The notes under the pieces were generated by a model. The model was not told where the DNA came from. It worked only from the letters and a program-made list of their open reading frames with translations, and made no database searches. A stretch of 64,000 nucleotides of DNA from a virus: positions 62,001-126,000 of the IMG/VR virus record IMGVR_UViG_3300046318_000491; one strand, given 5' to 3'. Shown piece after piece: positions 12,571-19,761 of this stretch (position 1 is its first letter; each line of letters opens with the position of its first letter). A program made the position numbers and the translations under genes.

Positions 12571-13012
12571 TTTTCTGAGCGTGAAAAGCTTCTACTGCAT
12601 TTGCACTAGTTCTACTCTGCCAGTTAAATCCACAATCAGTACACTTTACCATTTTCATGGTTGACCAGCGACCCTTACTAGGTCGCTCTACTGTTTCTGT
12701 AACTAAAGAATCTGTCTTGCTCTTGCAGTAAGGACATAGTGGAAAACGTTTATGACGCATCTCTTGTCCCTCCCAGTTCACTGAAAGAGTTCTACGAATC
12801 TGTTCCGGAGTTAGCCCACCCCAGATTCCCCAAATTTGCTTATTCTCCAGTGCCCACTTAGTGCATTCTGCCCTAACAGGGCATGCGTCACATAATTTTT
12901 TTGCATCCAATTGCTGAGACGGCTTATTAGCAAAGAACGTCTCTAAGTAGACTCTATTTTTTGGCTTAGAGCATTCAGAATTTTCATGCCATTCAGGGGA
13001 TGATTCTATCAA
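12536..13012 (-). CDS. WhiB-family iron-sulfur regulator fused to a zinc ribbon
   Basis: 158 residues. The N-terminal WhiB domain has all four cluster cysteines: one in SEC near residue 13, then LCDACPVRAEC (C-x2-C-x5-C), followed by the hallmark IWGGLTPEQIRR turn and basic stretch. Residues about 90-135 add a second cysteine set, CPYC and CTDC, typical of a zinc ribbon. WhiB proteins bind a [4Fe-4S] cluster and contact the primary sigma factor in actinobacteria; phage copies can alter host transcription. It starts at TTG overlapping the preceding gene's TGA (TTGA). Later starts would remove the first cysteine. The zinc ribbon extension is not part of ordinary WhiB proteins. Confidence 0.88.
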   Translation of the reverse strand: MIESSPEWHENSECSKPKNRVYLETFFANKPSQQLDAKKLCDACPVRAECTKWALENKQIWGIWGGLTPEQIRRTLSVNWEGQEMRHKRFPLCPYCKSKTDSLVTETVERPSKGRWSTMKMVKCTDCGFNWQSRTSANAVEAFHAQKTRKSPKSTNED

Positions 13013-13365
13013 AAGTCATTTACCTTAACCCAGGTGGCAGGAGTTACAAAGTCTAAAACATATCCATTTTCTGTTTCACCAAGTTCGTCGCAGGGCATAG
13101 GCCCGTCTACACCAGTTGGAGACATTCCAGAATAACTATAATCTACTTCAGCCATATCAATCATTTTAAAGCCTTGCCCTAGGGATAGAGCAATTCCTTC
13201 ACGCTGGAGAGTAGATGCTAGTGCCTTCCGCACAACTTCGTGCTCAAGGTCAACATGCCCTTCGGTATAGAAAAGCAGCCCATCGCCAGATGAGTCTACG
13301 TCCCATAAAAACCAAAGGGACTCGCCGATACGAGAATCTTTCATAAAAAGATTGTATCTTGACAA
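13009..13365 (-). CDS. Hypothetical protein
   Basis: 118 residues, family not recognised. Mixed alpha/beta composition with WFLWDVDSSGDGLLFY and ENGYVLDFVTPATWVKV; no membrane segment or metal motif. It starts at TTG 13365 after AAAGGGAC, or at ATG 13344 with no Shine-Dalgarno; the start is unsettled. It ends in TTGA overlap with the WhiB gene, so the two are co-translated and may act together. Confidence 0.6.
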   Translation of the reverse strand: MSRYNLFMKDSRIGESLWFLWDVDSSGDGLLFYTEGHVDLEHEVVRKALASTLQREGIALSLGQGFKMIDMAEVDYSYSGMSPTGVDGPMPCDELGETENGYVLDFVTPATWVKVNDF

Positions 13366-13402
13366 GTCCCTTTGGTACGGAATACTTACCGTAAATTACA
13401 AA

Positions 13403-13636
13403 TTAGAATGGCTTGGCTACACTGTGCTTAACATTGCCAAAAGCAGTGACTACAAAGCTAGTAGCTAGATCGGAATCCTTTTTAGGGTCTGGAACGGATA
13501 CCTTCAGTTCAATGTCAACAAGAGCTGGGGCAGCTAGTTCATCTACGCCCATAAACTTAGCTACTTCTTCATAGGCAGTAGCTCTTGCTTCGTCTAAAGT
13601 ATCCGCGCCATACTTCAATTCAAAATGAACTCGCAT
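13403..13636 (-). CDS. Hypothetical small protein
   Basis: 77 residues, not recognised. Ferredoxin-like alternation is suggested by MRVHFELKYG...DEARATAYEEVAKFMG...VDIELKVSV. The ATG overlaps the previous gene's TAA (TAATG), indicating coupling with the KOW-like protein. Confidence 0.65.
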   Translation of the reverse strand: MRVHFELKYGADTLDEARATAYEEVAKFMGVDELAAPALVDIELKVSVPDPKKDSDLATSFVVTAFGNVKHSVAKPF

Positions 13637-14064
13637 TACTTTACCTTCTTTTCTAGCTTGTACGGGGAGTAGTGGACGCCCTTAAGATCAGGCAGCTTGC
13701 CATCGGTCGAGTTCACGATTACATCTCCATAACGGACAGCAATAACCTTACCTCGGCGACCATTATGAGCGACTCCAGTGCTGTCATTAAAAGCGTCTGT
13801 AAGAACGCGCACCTCATCACCAACCTTGATCTGACCTGGCTGTAGTGGAATCCAAATAGCGTCAGGTTCATCAATCGGAGTCAATATAGTTGCATTAAGA
13901 GCCAACTTGCTAAATACGGCTACTGCTTCTTTAGCTAGATTCGGCGAGAGCTTATCCATCGTCTCCCACACTTCTAAAAGCTTAAGCACTGCATTTCCCG
14001 AGCCAATTTTTACCTTGGCCTCCTGGAGCTGCTGACGTACCCAGTCATAATTTACTTCTGGCAT
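13636..14064 (-). CDS. Hypothetical protein with KOW/SH3-like barrel
   Basis: 142 residues. Residues 1-60 are helical. Residues about 75-140 (IKVGDEVRVL...NGRRGKVIAVRYGDVIV...GVHYSPYKLEK) read as a small beta barrel of KOW/SH3 type, often a nucleic acid or ribosome contact. No enzyme motif. Translationally coupled by TAATG to the 77-residue gene. The function is unknown; this gene pair lies between WhiB and a glycosyltransferase. Confidence 0.65.
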   Translation of the reverse strand: MPEVNYDWVRQQLQEAKVKIGSGNAVLKLLEVWETMDKLSPNLAKEAVAVFSKLALNATILTPIDEPDAIWIPLQPGQIKVGDEVRVLTDAFNDSTGVAHNGRRGKVIAVRYGDVIVNSTDGKLPDLKGVHYSPYKLEKKVK

Positions 14065-14072
14065 TTTTTCTC

Positions 14073-15071
14073 CTAGTTTTTATTTGTTAGTAGAGACTTG
14101 ATTAGATTTAGTGAATGTTCCTTATTAGGGATGGATCTTAAATAATCCTCCCGCTGGGCTCGAGCAATGTCCAAACGCTCCTGGGCTGTAGCTTCTTCTA
14201 AGGTAGAACCTAGTAGATACCAATTCTGGGATAGCGAACCAGTATCTCGCCAATCAGAAACTATGGGGACACTAGCATTCAGAGCCTGAATATATCTATA
14301 GGACCACCAGGTTCCGACCCCCCTATCCTGAGGAGCAACCAACAGCCCAAAGCTTGAGGCAATTCGATCAAAGACCTGTTCATCAGTATCTCGAGGAGTT
14401 GACTTCAGAGGGATAGTTGGAAGACTAAGAAGTTTTTCTATCTTCTTGGTCCAAACGGAGCTAGGTGAGTCTGCCACCCAAAGGGGAGCGGGGGACTTAG
14501 CTGGCTTTGGTTCGGACAGTAGCATTGCATCCAGATTAATCCCGACTAAATTGTCTGACCCTTCTGTAGAAATAAACTTGCTGACTTCTTGGGCAGTCTT
14601 CCACGGGAGCTCCGGGTATATAGTCTTAGGCCAGGCAGAGTTAAGTAGCTTATATGCCGCGATTTGGATGCCGCTGGATATATCGGGGGTGGAGGCAATC
14701 TTGTATTCTCGCCTTTTAGAGTAAAACGGGGTAAATATGGTAGAGACATCACGTGCTACAGAGGCAAGGCTGGCCTTAAACTGCCACAGCTGAGGGTTAT
14801 CCACCACTAGGACGAGCTTTGATGAGTCATAAAGAGCATTGATAACATGCATAGCTCCGTAGACTTTATTGGCTCCTAGGCTAGTAGGCGGAACAAATCC
14901 CACTATGACAGAGTCATACTGGCTTAAAAATTCTTTAGTCCAAGTCACGCTTGGAGTAGCCCACTCTACAGTTGCGAAAGTCTCTACGGCCTTCACTAAG
15001 GTACCGAAAAAACTAGTATTTGTAGATGGCTTAGTGTGGGAGGAAGCCATTCCCGTTACAAGTACCTTCAT
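14073..15071 (-). CDS. Putative GT-B-like glycosyltransferase
   Basis: 332 residues from ATG at 15071, which has an AAAGGA Shine-Dalgarno 6 bases upstream. An in-frame upstream start at 15128 would run through a strong hairpin and is less likely. The N-terminus (MKVLVTGMASSHTKPS...FFGTLVKAV) and the C-terminal element LLVAPQDRGVGTWWSYRYIQ followed by ALNASVPIVSDW resemble the donor-binding half of GT-B glycosyltransferases. No DxD is needed in that fold. The substrate is unknown; candidates are modified DNA bases or virion proteins. It lies directly downstream of the recombination genes. Confidence 0.55.
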   Translation of the reverse strand: MKVLVTGMASSHTKPSTNTSFFGTLVKAVETFATVEWATPSVTWTKEFLSQYDSVIVGFVPPTSLGANKVYGAMHVINALYDSSKLVLVVDNPQLWQFKASLASVARDVSTIFTPFYSKRREYKIASTPDISSGIQIAAYKLLNSAWPKTIYPELPWKTAQEVSKFISTEGSDNLVGINLDAMLLSEPKPAKSPAPLWVADSPSSVWTKKIEKLLSLPTIPLKSTPRDTDEQVFDRIASSFGLLVAPQDRGVGTWWSYRYIQALNASVPIVSDWRDTGSLSQNWYLLGSTLEEATAQERLDIARAQREDYLRSIPNKEHSLNLIKSLLTNKN

Positions 15072-15092
15072 GTTAAATCCTTTGATGGAGCA

Positions 15093-15116
15093 GTGGGGCA
15101 CCTTTCGATGCCCCAC
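15093..15116 (-). terminator. Strong hairpin between SSB-like and glycosyltransferase genes
   Basis: GTGGGGCA (15093-15100) pairs perfectly with TGCCCCAC (15109-15116), 8-base loop. No T-run follows on the minus strand, so it may be an attenuator, an RNA-processing site or a weak terminator separating the replication operon from the genes below. Confidence 0.45.
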
Positions 15117-15128
15117 CACAGTCGTCAT

Positions 15129-15677
15129 TTAGAACGGTGTATCTTCTGAAGCGCTAACAGGTGATGCAGGCGCTGGTGCTGGTGCCGGTGCTGGTGCTGG
15201 AGCAGCTGCTGCTGGAGCAGGAGCCGGAGCAGCAGGGGCAGCTGCAGCAGCAAATGCCTCACTCGCTACAGCCTGTACAGGGTAGTAGCTCTTGATTTCG
15301 TTGCTGCGGTTACCGTTGTAGGTACGAGTACCAATGTTTCCACGGAAGGTGCGGTGAAGCAGAGCAGACTCGATCTGAGCGTTGCTAGGATTGCTACCGA
15401 AGTACTCCTTGTTTAGACCAAGAACACCCATCTTCATGAAGAACATTCCAAGTGCCTTGTTGTTCTCAGGTGAGATAACAAGGTTGTCCCATACGCGACG
15501 CTTCGCGTGAGGACCACTCTGAACCTCGGTAGTGATCTTGAACATAGTCTTACCTGACTGAGACACGGTGGCCTTAGATTCGATAACCTTTAGTTCGTAG
15601 TCACCATCTGGTAGTGGCTCGTATGAAGCGGTTTCTCCCGCTTCCTTGACTAGGTCAGTCCAGTTAATTGAACTCAT
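15129..15677 (-). CDS. Single-stranded DNA-binding protein (DUF669-like)
   Basis: 182 residues. Residues 1-130 fit the DUF669/SSB-like OB-fold proteins of phages (LPDGDYELKVIES...TMFKITTEVQSGPHAKRRVWDNLVIS). Then comes a long Ala/Pro linker (about 140-172) and an acidic tip SASEDTPF, like the C-terminal hook by which bacterial SSB recruits partners. It lies 3 bases after the Sak4-like ATPase gene. DUF669 proteins are known partners of Sak4 annealing recombinases. Confidence 0.8.
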   Translation of the reverse strand: MSSINWTDLVKEAGETASYEPLPDGDYELKVIESKATVSQSGKTMFKITTEVQSGPHAKRRVWDNLVISPENNKALGMFFMKMGVLGLNKEYFGSNPSNAQIESALLHRTFRGNIGTRTYNGNRSNEIKSYYPVQAVASEAFAAAAAPAAPAPAPAAAAPAPAPAPAPAPASPVSASEDTPF

Positions 15678-15680
15678 GGT

Positions 15681-16466
15681 TTAGTTTCCTTCTGCTGTTG
15701 TAGCGGTTGTTTTCTTTGTTGTTGCTTTAGTCTTCTCACCGAAGACGATGTCTAGCATACGCTCGACACCGAGGTCCTGCTGCTCTACGATCTTACCGAG
15801 ACGCCCTTGAACACGTTCTCCAGCTTCCCATTCGGCCGTGCGCTCAACATACATGCGACGAACCTTATAAGCGGGCTGCATAGGGTCAGGGTTTGGCATA
15901 GTTTCTACCGTGATTGCGCCCAGAATGTCATAGAAGTACGGAGCCTGAATTGCTAGCTGACCCTGTAGATACGGACGGTATACACCATCAGTACCCTTAC
16001 GAGCCATAGCAGTCAGGATTACGGCCTCCAGAGGCTGGGTTGGGTGCATTGTCAAGTCGCGAAGGTCACGAAGTAGCGCACCCATGTGGCGAAGCAATTC
16101 GCCCCACTGCTGCATCTTCATCTGTTCGGTTCCTGCAATGTTGTCCATGCACTTGACCTGTAACTCAGAGATTGAGTCGATGATCAAAGACTTGAACTGG
16201 TGCTTGCCGCTTTGAAGCCACTGAAAGGCCTTCATAACGACTTCATAGTCGCGAACCTGGACCACTACTGTGTCCCAAGTGCCATCTGCAACAGGTGGCG
16301 CTTCGCTAATTGGATCCCAGTACTTAACGTTGATCGGGAGGAAACGGTGTCCACCCTCAACGTCGAGCATTAGGCGTGGGTACGGAGCTGTAACGGCAAA
16401 GCTGGACTTACCAACCTTGGATTCGCCATAAACCATAATTGTTAAACTGCGATCGACTTCCGACAT
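15681..16466 (-). CDS. Sak4-like RecA-fold ATPase
   Basis: 261 residues. Walker A GESKVGKSS at about 14-22, Walker B in SLIIDSISEL near 92-101, and a compact RecA core without the long RecA C-terminal domain; this is the AAA_24/Sak4 pattern. These proteins promote strand annealing or exchange with a phage SSB. It is flanked by the SSB-like gene and the Cas4/RecB-like nuclease, a common phage recombination trio. The C-terminus is a Lys/Thr-rich tail. Confidence 0.82.
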   Translation of the reverse strand: MSEVDRSLTIMVYGESKVGKSSFAVTAPYPRLMLDVEGGHRFLPINVKYWDPISEAPPVADGTWDTVVVQVRDYEVVMKAFQWLQSGKHQFKSLIIDSISELQVKCMDNIAGTEQMKMQQWGELLRHMGALLRDLRDLTMHPTQPLEAVILTAMARKGTDGVYRPYLQGQLAIQAPYFYDILGAITVETMPNPDPMQPAYKVRRMYVERTAEWEAGERVQGRLGKIVEQQDLGVERMLDIVFGEKTKATTKKTTATTAEGN

Positions 16467-16468
16467 TC

Positions 16469-17407
16469 CTACTCACTTCCTTTCTTCTCTTCGATTCCAT
16501 AGTAACCGTACGGGTCGGATGACTCGAACGCATCGCTAAGTGCTGCCTCTGCCGCCGAACCATCGTCGAACATCGGGCAAATAGCGAAGAACTGGCACTT
16601 CCACTTGCATTCACGGGAGGGCTTCGGGTAGGCAGCCTTCATGTGGCTGACTCCTTCGTCCAGTCCATCGCGAACGCGCATCATATCTTCCAGTGTGCCT
16701 TCAAGGCGCTGGTAGAAGGAGCGGAGTGCAAACTTATTGTGGCGAACCTCAATCTGGTCATAGAACGGTGGCTTAGCATAAGCACCGCGCTTAACCTTAC
16801 GAAGCATCGTGAAGATAGCGCCGTCTGAGCGTTCGCCATCCTGGTTTTGAGCTTCTTCTAGAAGCATGTAGGTTAGGACCTGCTCGTTCATGTGGGCGAT
16901 AGATCCAAACTCAGCGAACGAACCACCAACGGTCTTAAAGTCACGGAGCATACGAGCGCCGTCAATCTTACGACGAACACGCATATCGATCTTTCCCTGA
17001 AGCGTGACACGGCCATCTAGCATTGGACGCTCAATGACTTCTTCTGTAGAAATCATTTCAAGCTCTGCATCGATACCCTCAAGTTCAATCCACTCAAGGT
17101 AGCCCTCTAGCATTACGCGACCTAGTTCAGCTTCAGTCTCTAGCTCAGTCGAGTCCCGGCCGGAGTCAGTCAAAAGCTTCATATCAAGCTTGACTAGTTC
17201 TGCGTGAACTTCAAGCAGGTTCTTCTCCATGCCAGAGCTGTAGTACTGGTCTAGAGCCTCGTGAATACGAGAACCTAGTGCAAGAGCACCAGTAAAGTTC
17301 TGCATCTTTGGCTTTAGACGACGGTAGTAGGTCAGCCACCAGCGACGGCGACAGTCCTTGAAGGTCTGGATCTCTGAGTTAGAGATTCTAATTGGTGCAT
17401 TTGTCAT
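16469..17407 (-). CDS. PD-(D/E)XK nuclease, Cas4/RecB-like
   Basis: 312 residues. Starts ISNSEIQTFKDCRRRWW, the usual Cas4/RecB entry with the first cluster Cys. It continues with LGSRIHEALDQY (His), LQGKIDMRVRR...MLRDFKTVGG (Asp and the DxK pair) and QVLTYM, and ends ECKWKCQFFAICP (C-x3-C-x5-C), completing four cysteines for a [4Fe-4S] cluster. It is a 5'-3' or 3'-5' DNA exonuclease feeding recombination. The ATG overlaps the SNF2 gene's stop by 4 bases (ATGA). No CRISPR array or other cas gene is nearby, so an adaptation role is not implied. Confidence 0.85.
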   Translation of the reverse strand: MTNAPIRISNSEIQTFKDCRRRWWLTYYRRLKPKMQNFTGALALGSRIHEALDQYYSSGMEKNLLEVHAELVKLDMKLLTDSGRDSTELETEAELGRVMLEGYLEWIELEGIDAELEMISTEEVIERPMLDGRVTLQGKIDMRVRRKIDGARMLRDFKTVGGSFAEFGSIAHMNEQVLTYMLLEEAQNQDGERSDGAIFTMLRKVKRGAYAKPPFYDQIEVRHNKFALRSFYQRLEGTLEDMMRVRDGLDEGVSHMKAAYPKPSRECKWKCQFFAICPMFDDGSAAEAALSDAFESSDPYGYYGIEEKKGSE

Positions 17408-19218
17408 TTTGTAGTTGCCTTGCTTTCTTTCAGCATCTTGAGCAGCTGTTCCTTATCACGAACAATCTGCTCAAAGTTGTCGGCTTTAGTGTCTAGAGCC
17501 TGAATCACTCGTTCTTCAATTGTGTTCTCGGTCACGTAGTCGGTAATAATCACCGAATCGTGGATCTCTGAACCAATACGGTGCACTCGGTCTAGAGCTT
17601 GCTTGTGGTCCACGAGTGACCACGGCCTTTGTAGCATAACAAGACGACGTGCAGTTGTCAAGGTGACACCGACACCACCAGCCTGAGCAGTGAAAAGAAT
17701 CCACTTAGTCTTGCCAGACTGGAAGTCATCAATAGACTTCTGACGCTCATCCTGATCCTGAGCGCCAGTGATTAGCCCGTGCGTAATGCCTTCTTTAGTA
17801 AGACGTGCACTAAGGATTTCAATCAGCTGACGCGATACAGCACAAACAGCTACGGAGTCATCTCCAAAGTCGCCGTTCTTCATATCATCCATCAGAGCAT
17901 CAACCTTACAAGAAGGGTCCGACAAAAGAACCTTTTCTTGACCTGACTCATCTACAGACACTTCCGCATATGAGCTAGATAGCTGAAGAAGGCGAAGAGT
18001 TTGAGTCAGAGGATTAGGCGCTACTACAGAGTCACCGATGCTACCGTCCTCGTTTTCAAGAAGTGTAATCATGTGCTCAAGCATCTGCTTGTAAGCCTTA
18101 GCCTGCTTAGCGCCCATCTCTACGTCTCGGCGTTCAGTAATCACTTCTGGCAACCATGGCAATACACGAGACTTCAACATGCGACGCATGCGTGGGTTGA
18201 TGGCTGCATAGAACTCCTGTTCCATGTGAGGCTTAACACCAATAACCATCATTCCGCCAAAGGCATTAATCATGGTGTCAATCATTCGGTCGATCCACTT
18301 AGTCTTTGATGGCCATTCGCTAGGAGCAATCCAGTGAAGGATTGGCCATAGATCAACAACATCTTTAGCAATAGGAGTACCAGTTAGAGCAAAGCGAATA
18401 TCGGCATCGCCAGATGCAGCCCAAAGGGCTCGGGTCTGCTTAGACTTAGGATCCTTTGAGCGGTGAATCTCATCGGCAACCACTGCTTTAAATGGGATGT
18501 CATTCAACTCACGCTGATGGACTTCGCAGCGGCTCGGTGTGATACGGGTATCATGACCCTTACATTCAGGACAACGAGCCAAAGCAATTGAGCCATAAGA
18601 TGACAACTTTGAGTGGGTGCGCAAAGACTCCCAGTTGATTACAATTACATCAGATTGCTGATCAAACTGAGCACGGCGCTGAGTAGCAGAGCCATTGATA
18701 ACAGTTACGTTTACTCCTGGCCACCAGCGATCAAACTCACGCTCCCAGTTCTTTTTAAGAGTGTTTGGGCAGACAATTAGGGCTGGAAAAACTTCCTCGC
18801 CTCGATCATGAAGCTTCTTTAGGGCACGAATCGCCTGAGCAGTTTTACCAAGGCCAGGCTCGTCAGCCAGTAGCGCACGGCGGGCAGTGGATAGGAACTC
18901 AACGCCAGCACGCTGATGTGGAAATAGGTCTTGATCCCCGTCTTCCATAACATCTATATCGCGCAACTCATTGGCGAGATCAACTCGATTAGCTTTCTCA
19001 TCTTTAGCCCATTGAGTCAGGTTAGGCCCTAAAACAAGCTCAGCCTTGAATGTAGACCTTAAAGCAAGGCAACCAGACCAGGACGTAGGAATACGCCAAA
19101 TCTGCTCCTTGGCGCTCCAGGAGGCTCCTGGAAGGCTCTTACAGAGCTCTTTTAGGCGCCATTCAGCGTTCACAATGATGTGCGAGCCTGATTCGTCTAG
19201 TTCTACAAAGACTGACAT
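17404..19218 (-). CDS. SNF2-family DNA translocase/helicase
   Basis: 604 residues. Residues about 1-75 are an N-terminal region with WRLKELCKSLPGASWSAKEQ, similar to HARP-like parts of SMARCAL1-type proteins. The SF2 core follows: LLADEPGLGKTAQ (motif I), VVADEIHRSKDPKSKQTRAL (motif II, DEIH), LTGTP (motif III), and the C-terminal lobe with LITGAQDQDER, GGVGVTL and DRVHRIG (motif VI). Between motifs I and II a CPEC...C..H set looks like a zinc knuckle. It probably anneals or remodels forks. ATG with AAGGATTTAAATG, identical to the polymerase gene's initiation region. A sigma-70-type promoter lies just upstream. Confidence 0.88.
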   Translation of the reverse strand: MSVFVELDESGSHIIVNAEWRLKELCKSLPGASWSAKEQIWRIPTSWSGCLALRSTFKAELVLGPNLTQWAKDEKANRVDLANELRDIDVMEDGDQDLFPHQRAGVEFLSTARRALLADEPGLGKTAQAIRALKKLHDRGEEVFPALIVCPNTLKKNWEREFDRWWPGVNVTVINGSATQRRAQFDQQSDVIVINWESLRTHSKLSSYGSIALARCPECKGHDTRITPSRCEVHQRELNDIPFKAVVADEIHRSKDPKSKQTRALWAASGDADIRFALTGTPIAKDVVDLWPILHWIAPSEWPSKTKWIDRMIDTMINAFGGMMVIGVKPHMEQEFYAAINPRMRRMLKSRVLPWLPEVITERRDVEMGAKQAKAYKQMLEHMITLLENEDGSIGDSVVAPNPLTQTLRLLQLSSSYAEVSVDESGQEKVLLSDPSCKVDALMDDMKNGDFGDDSVAVCAVSRQLIEILSARLTKEGITHGLITGAQDQDERQKSIDDFQSGKTKWILFTAQAGGVGVTLTTARRLVMLQRPWSLVDHKQALDRVHRIGSEIHDSVIITDYVTENTIEERVIQALDTKADNFEQIVRDKEQLLKMLKESKATTK

Positions 19219-19243
19219 TTAAATCCTTTTTCGTTAGATAAAT

Positions 19244-19272
19244 ATATTATCAGAAAAAACAAAGTTTGACAA
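19244..19272 (-). promoter_or_regulatory. Sigma-70-like promoter of the SNF2 operon
   Basis: On the minus strand, TTGTCA (19272-19267), a 17-base spacer and TAATAT (19249-19244), 25 bases before the SNF2 ATG. It lies in a very AT-rich gap. Confidence 0.5.
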
Positions 19273-19285
19273 TGTTTTTTGATAA
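19247..19285 (-). terminator. AT-rich hairpin between resolvase and SNF2 genes
   Basis: TTATCAGAAAAAACA (19247-19261) pairs with TGTTTTTTGATAA (19273-19285) with a two-base bulge; loop 11 bases. On the minus strand the distal arm is T-rich, so it could terminate transcripts leaving the resolvase gene. It overlaps the promoter described for the SNF2 gene. Confidence 0.35.
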
Positions 19286-19291
19286 TAACTT
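19279..19291. promoter_or_regulatory. Shared 13-mer, candidate operator
   Basis: TTGATAATAACTT here is identical to 21617-21629, which lies inside the polymerase gene's promoter spacer. Here it lies just upstream of the SNF2 promoter's -35 box. It is a candidate binding site for a phage regulator of early genes. Confidence 0.35.
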
Positions 19292-19761
19292 TATTTCAAT
19301 AAGTCTAGTGGCTTCCAACCGCTTTTGACAAGTCTTAGAAGACCGTGTCGGATTGCATCTATAGCGTGACCTTCGCCACCTCGGTGCCAGAATCCAATCT
19401 TCTTTAGGGCTTCATTTGGAAACATAGCCTTGGCATCAGCCGGACTTTGGAAATAGATATCATCTGGAGCACGACCAACATCCATAAGGCACTGCTTTAA
19501 GATCCCGATCTGCTCTAGCGAATAAGGAGCTTGGGAGTTACGCACGGTCTGAGCATTGATGGTGAATCGTTCGCAAACAACCTCGATGCCACCCTCTTCT
19601 GGACCATAAAGTGCTAACGCCTGGCGAATAGGCTTAGCATACTCATCCTGCTGAACCTCCTGAGACCAAAGAAGGATAGGCTCTCCTCCTGGCTCAAAAG
19701 AAAATAGTGCTAGTCCAGTAGCCTTACCTGGATCAACTGATAAAACCCATTTAGTAGTCAT
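19291..19761 (-). CDS. RuvC-like Holliday junction resolvase
   Basis: 156 residues, close to RuvC length. RNase H-like acidic residues are visible: Asp10 in SVDPGKATGLALF, Glu in VVCERFTI near residue 63, and the C-terminal HAIDAIRHGLLRL with the last Asp. It would cut branched DNA before packaging or during recombination. It starts directly at the last base of the polymerase gene's stop (one-base overlap), and so is co-translated with it. Confidence 0.82.
   Translation of the reverse strand: MTTKWVLSVDPGKATGLALFSFEPGGEPILLWSQEVQQDEYAKPIRQALALYGPEEGGIEVVCERFTINAQTVRNSQAPYSLEQIGILKQCLMDVGRAPDDIYFQSPADAKAMFPNEALKKIGFWHRGGEGHAIDAIRHGLLRLVKSGWKPLDLLK

Noticed and set aside
16469-17407. Cas4-like nuclease as a sign of CRISPR
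   Set aside because: No repeat-spacer array or other cas gene; the neighbours are phage recombination genes.
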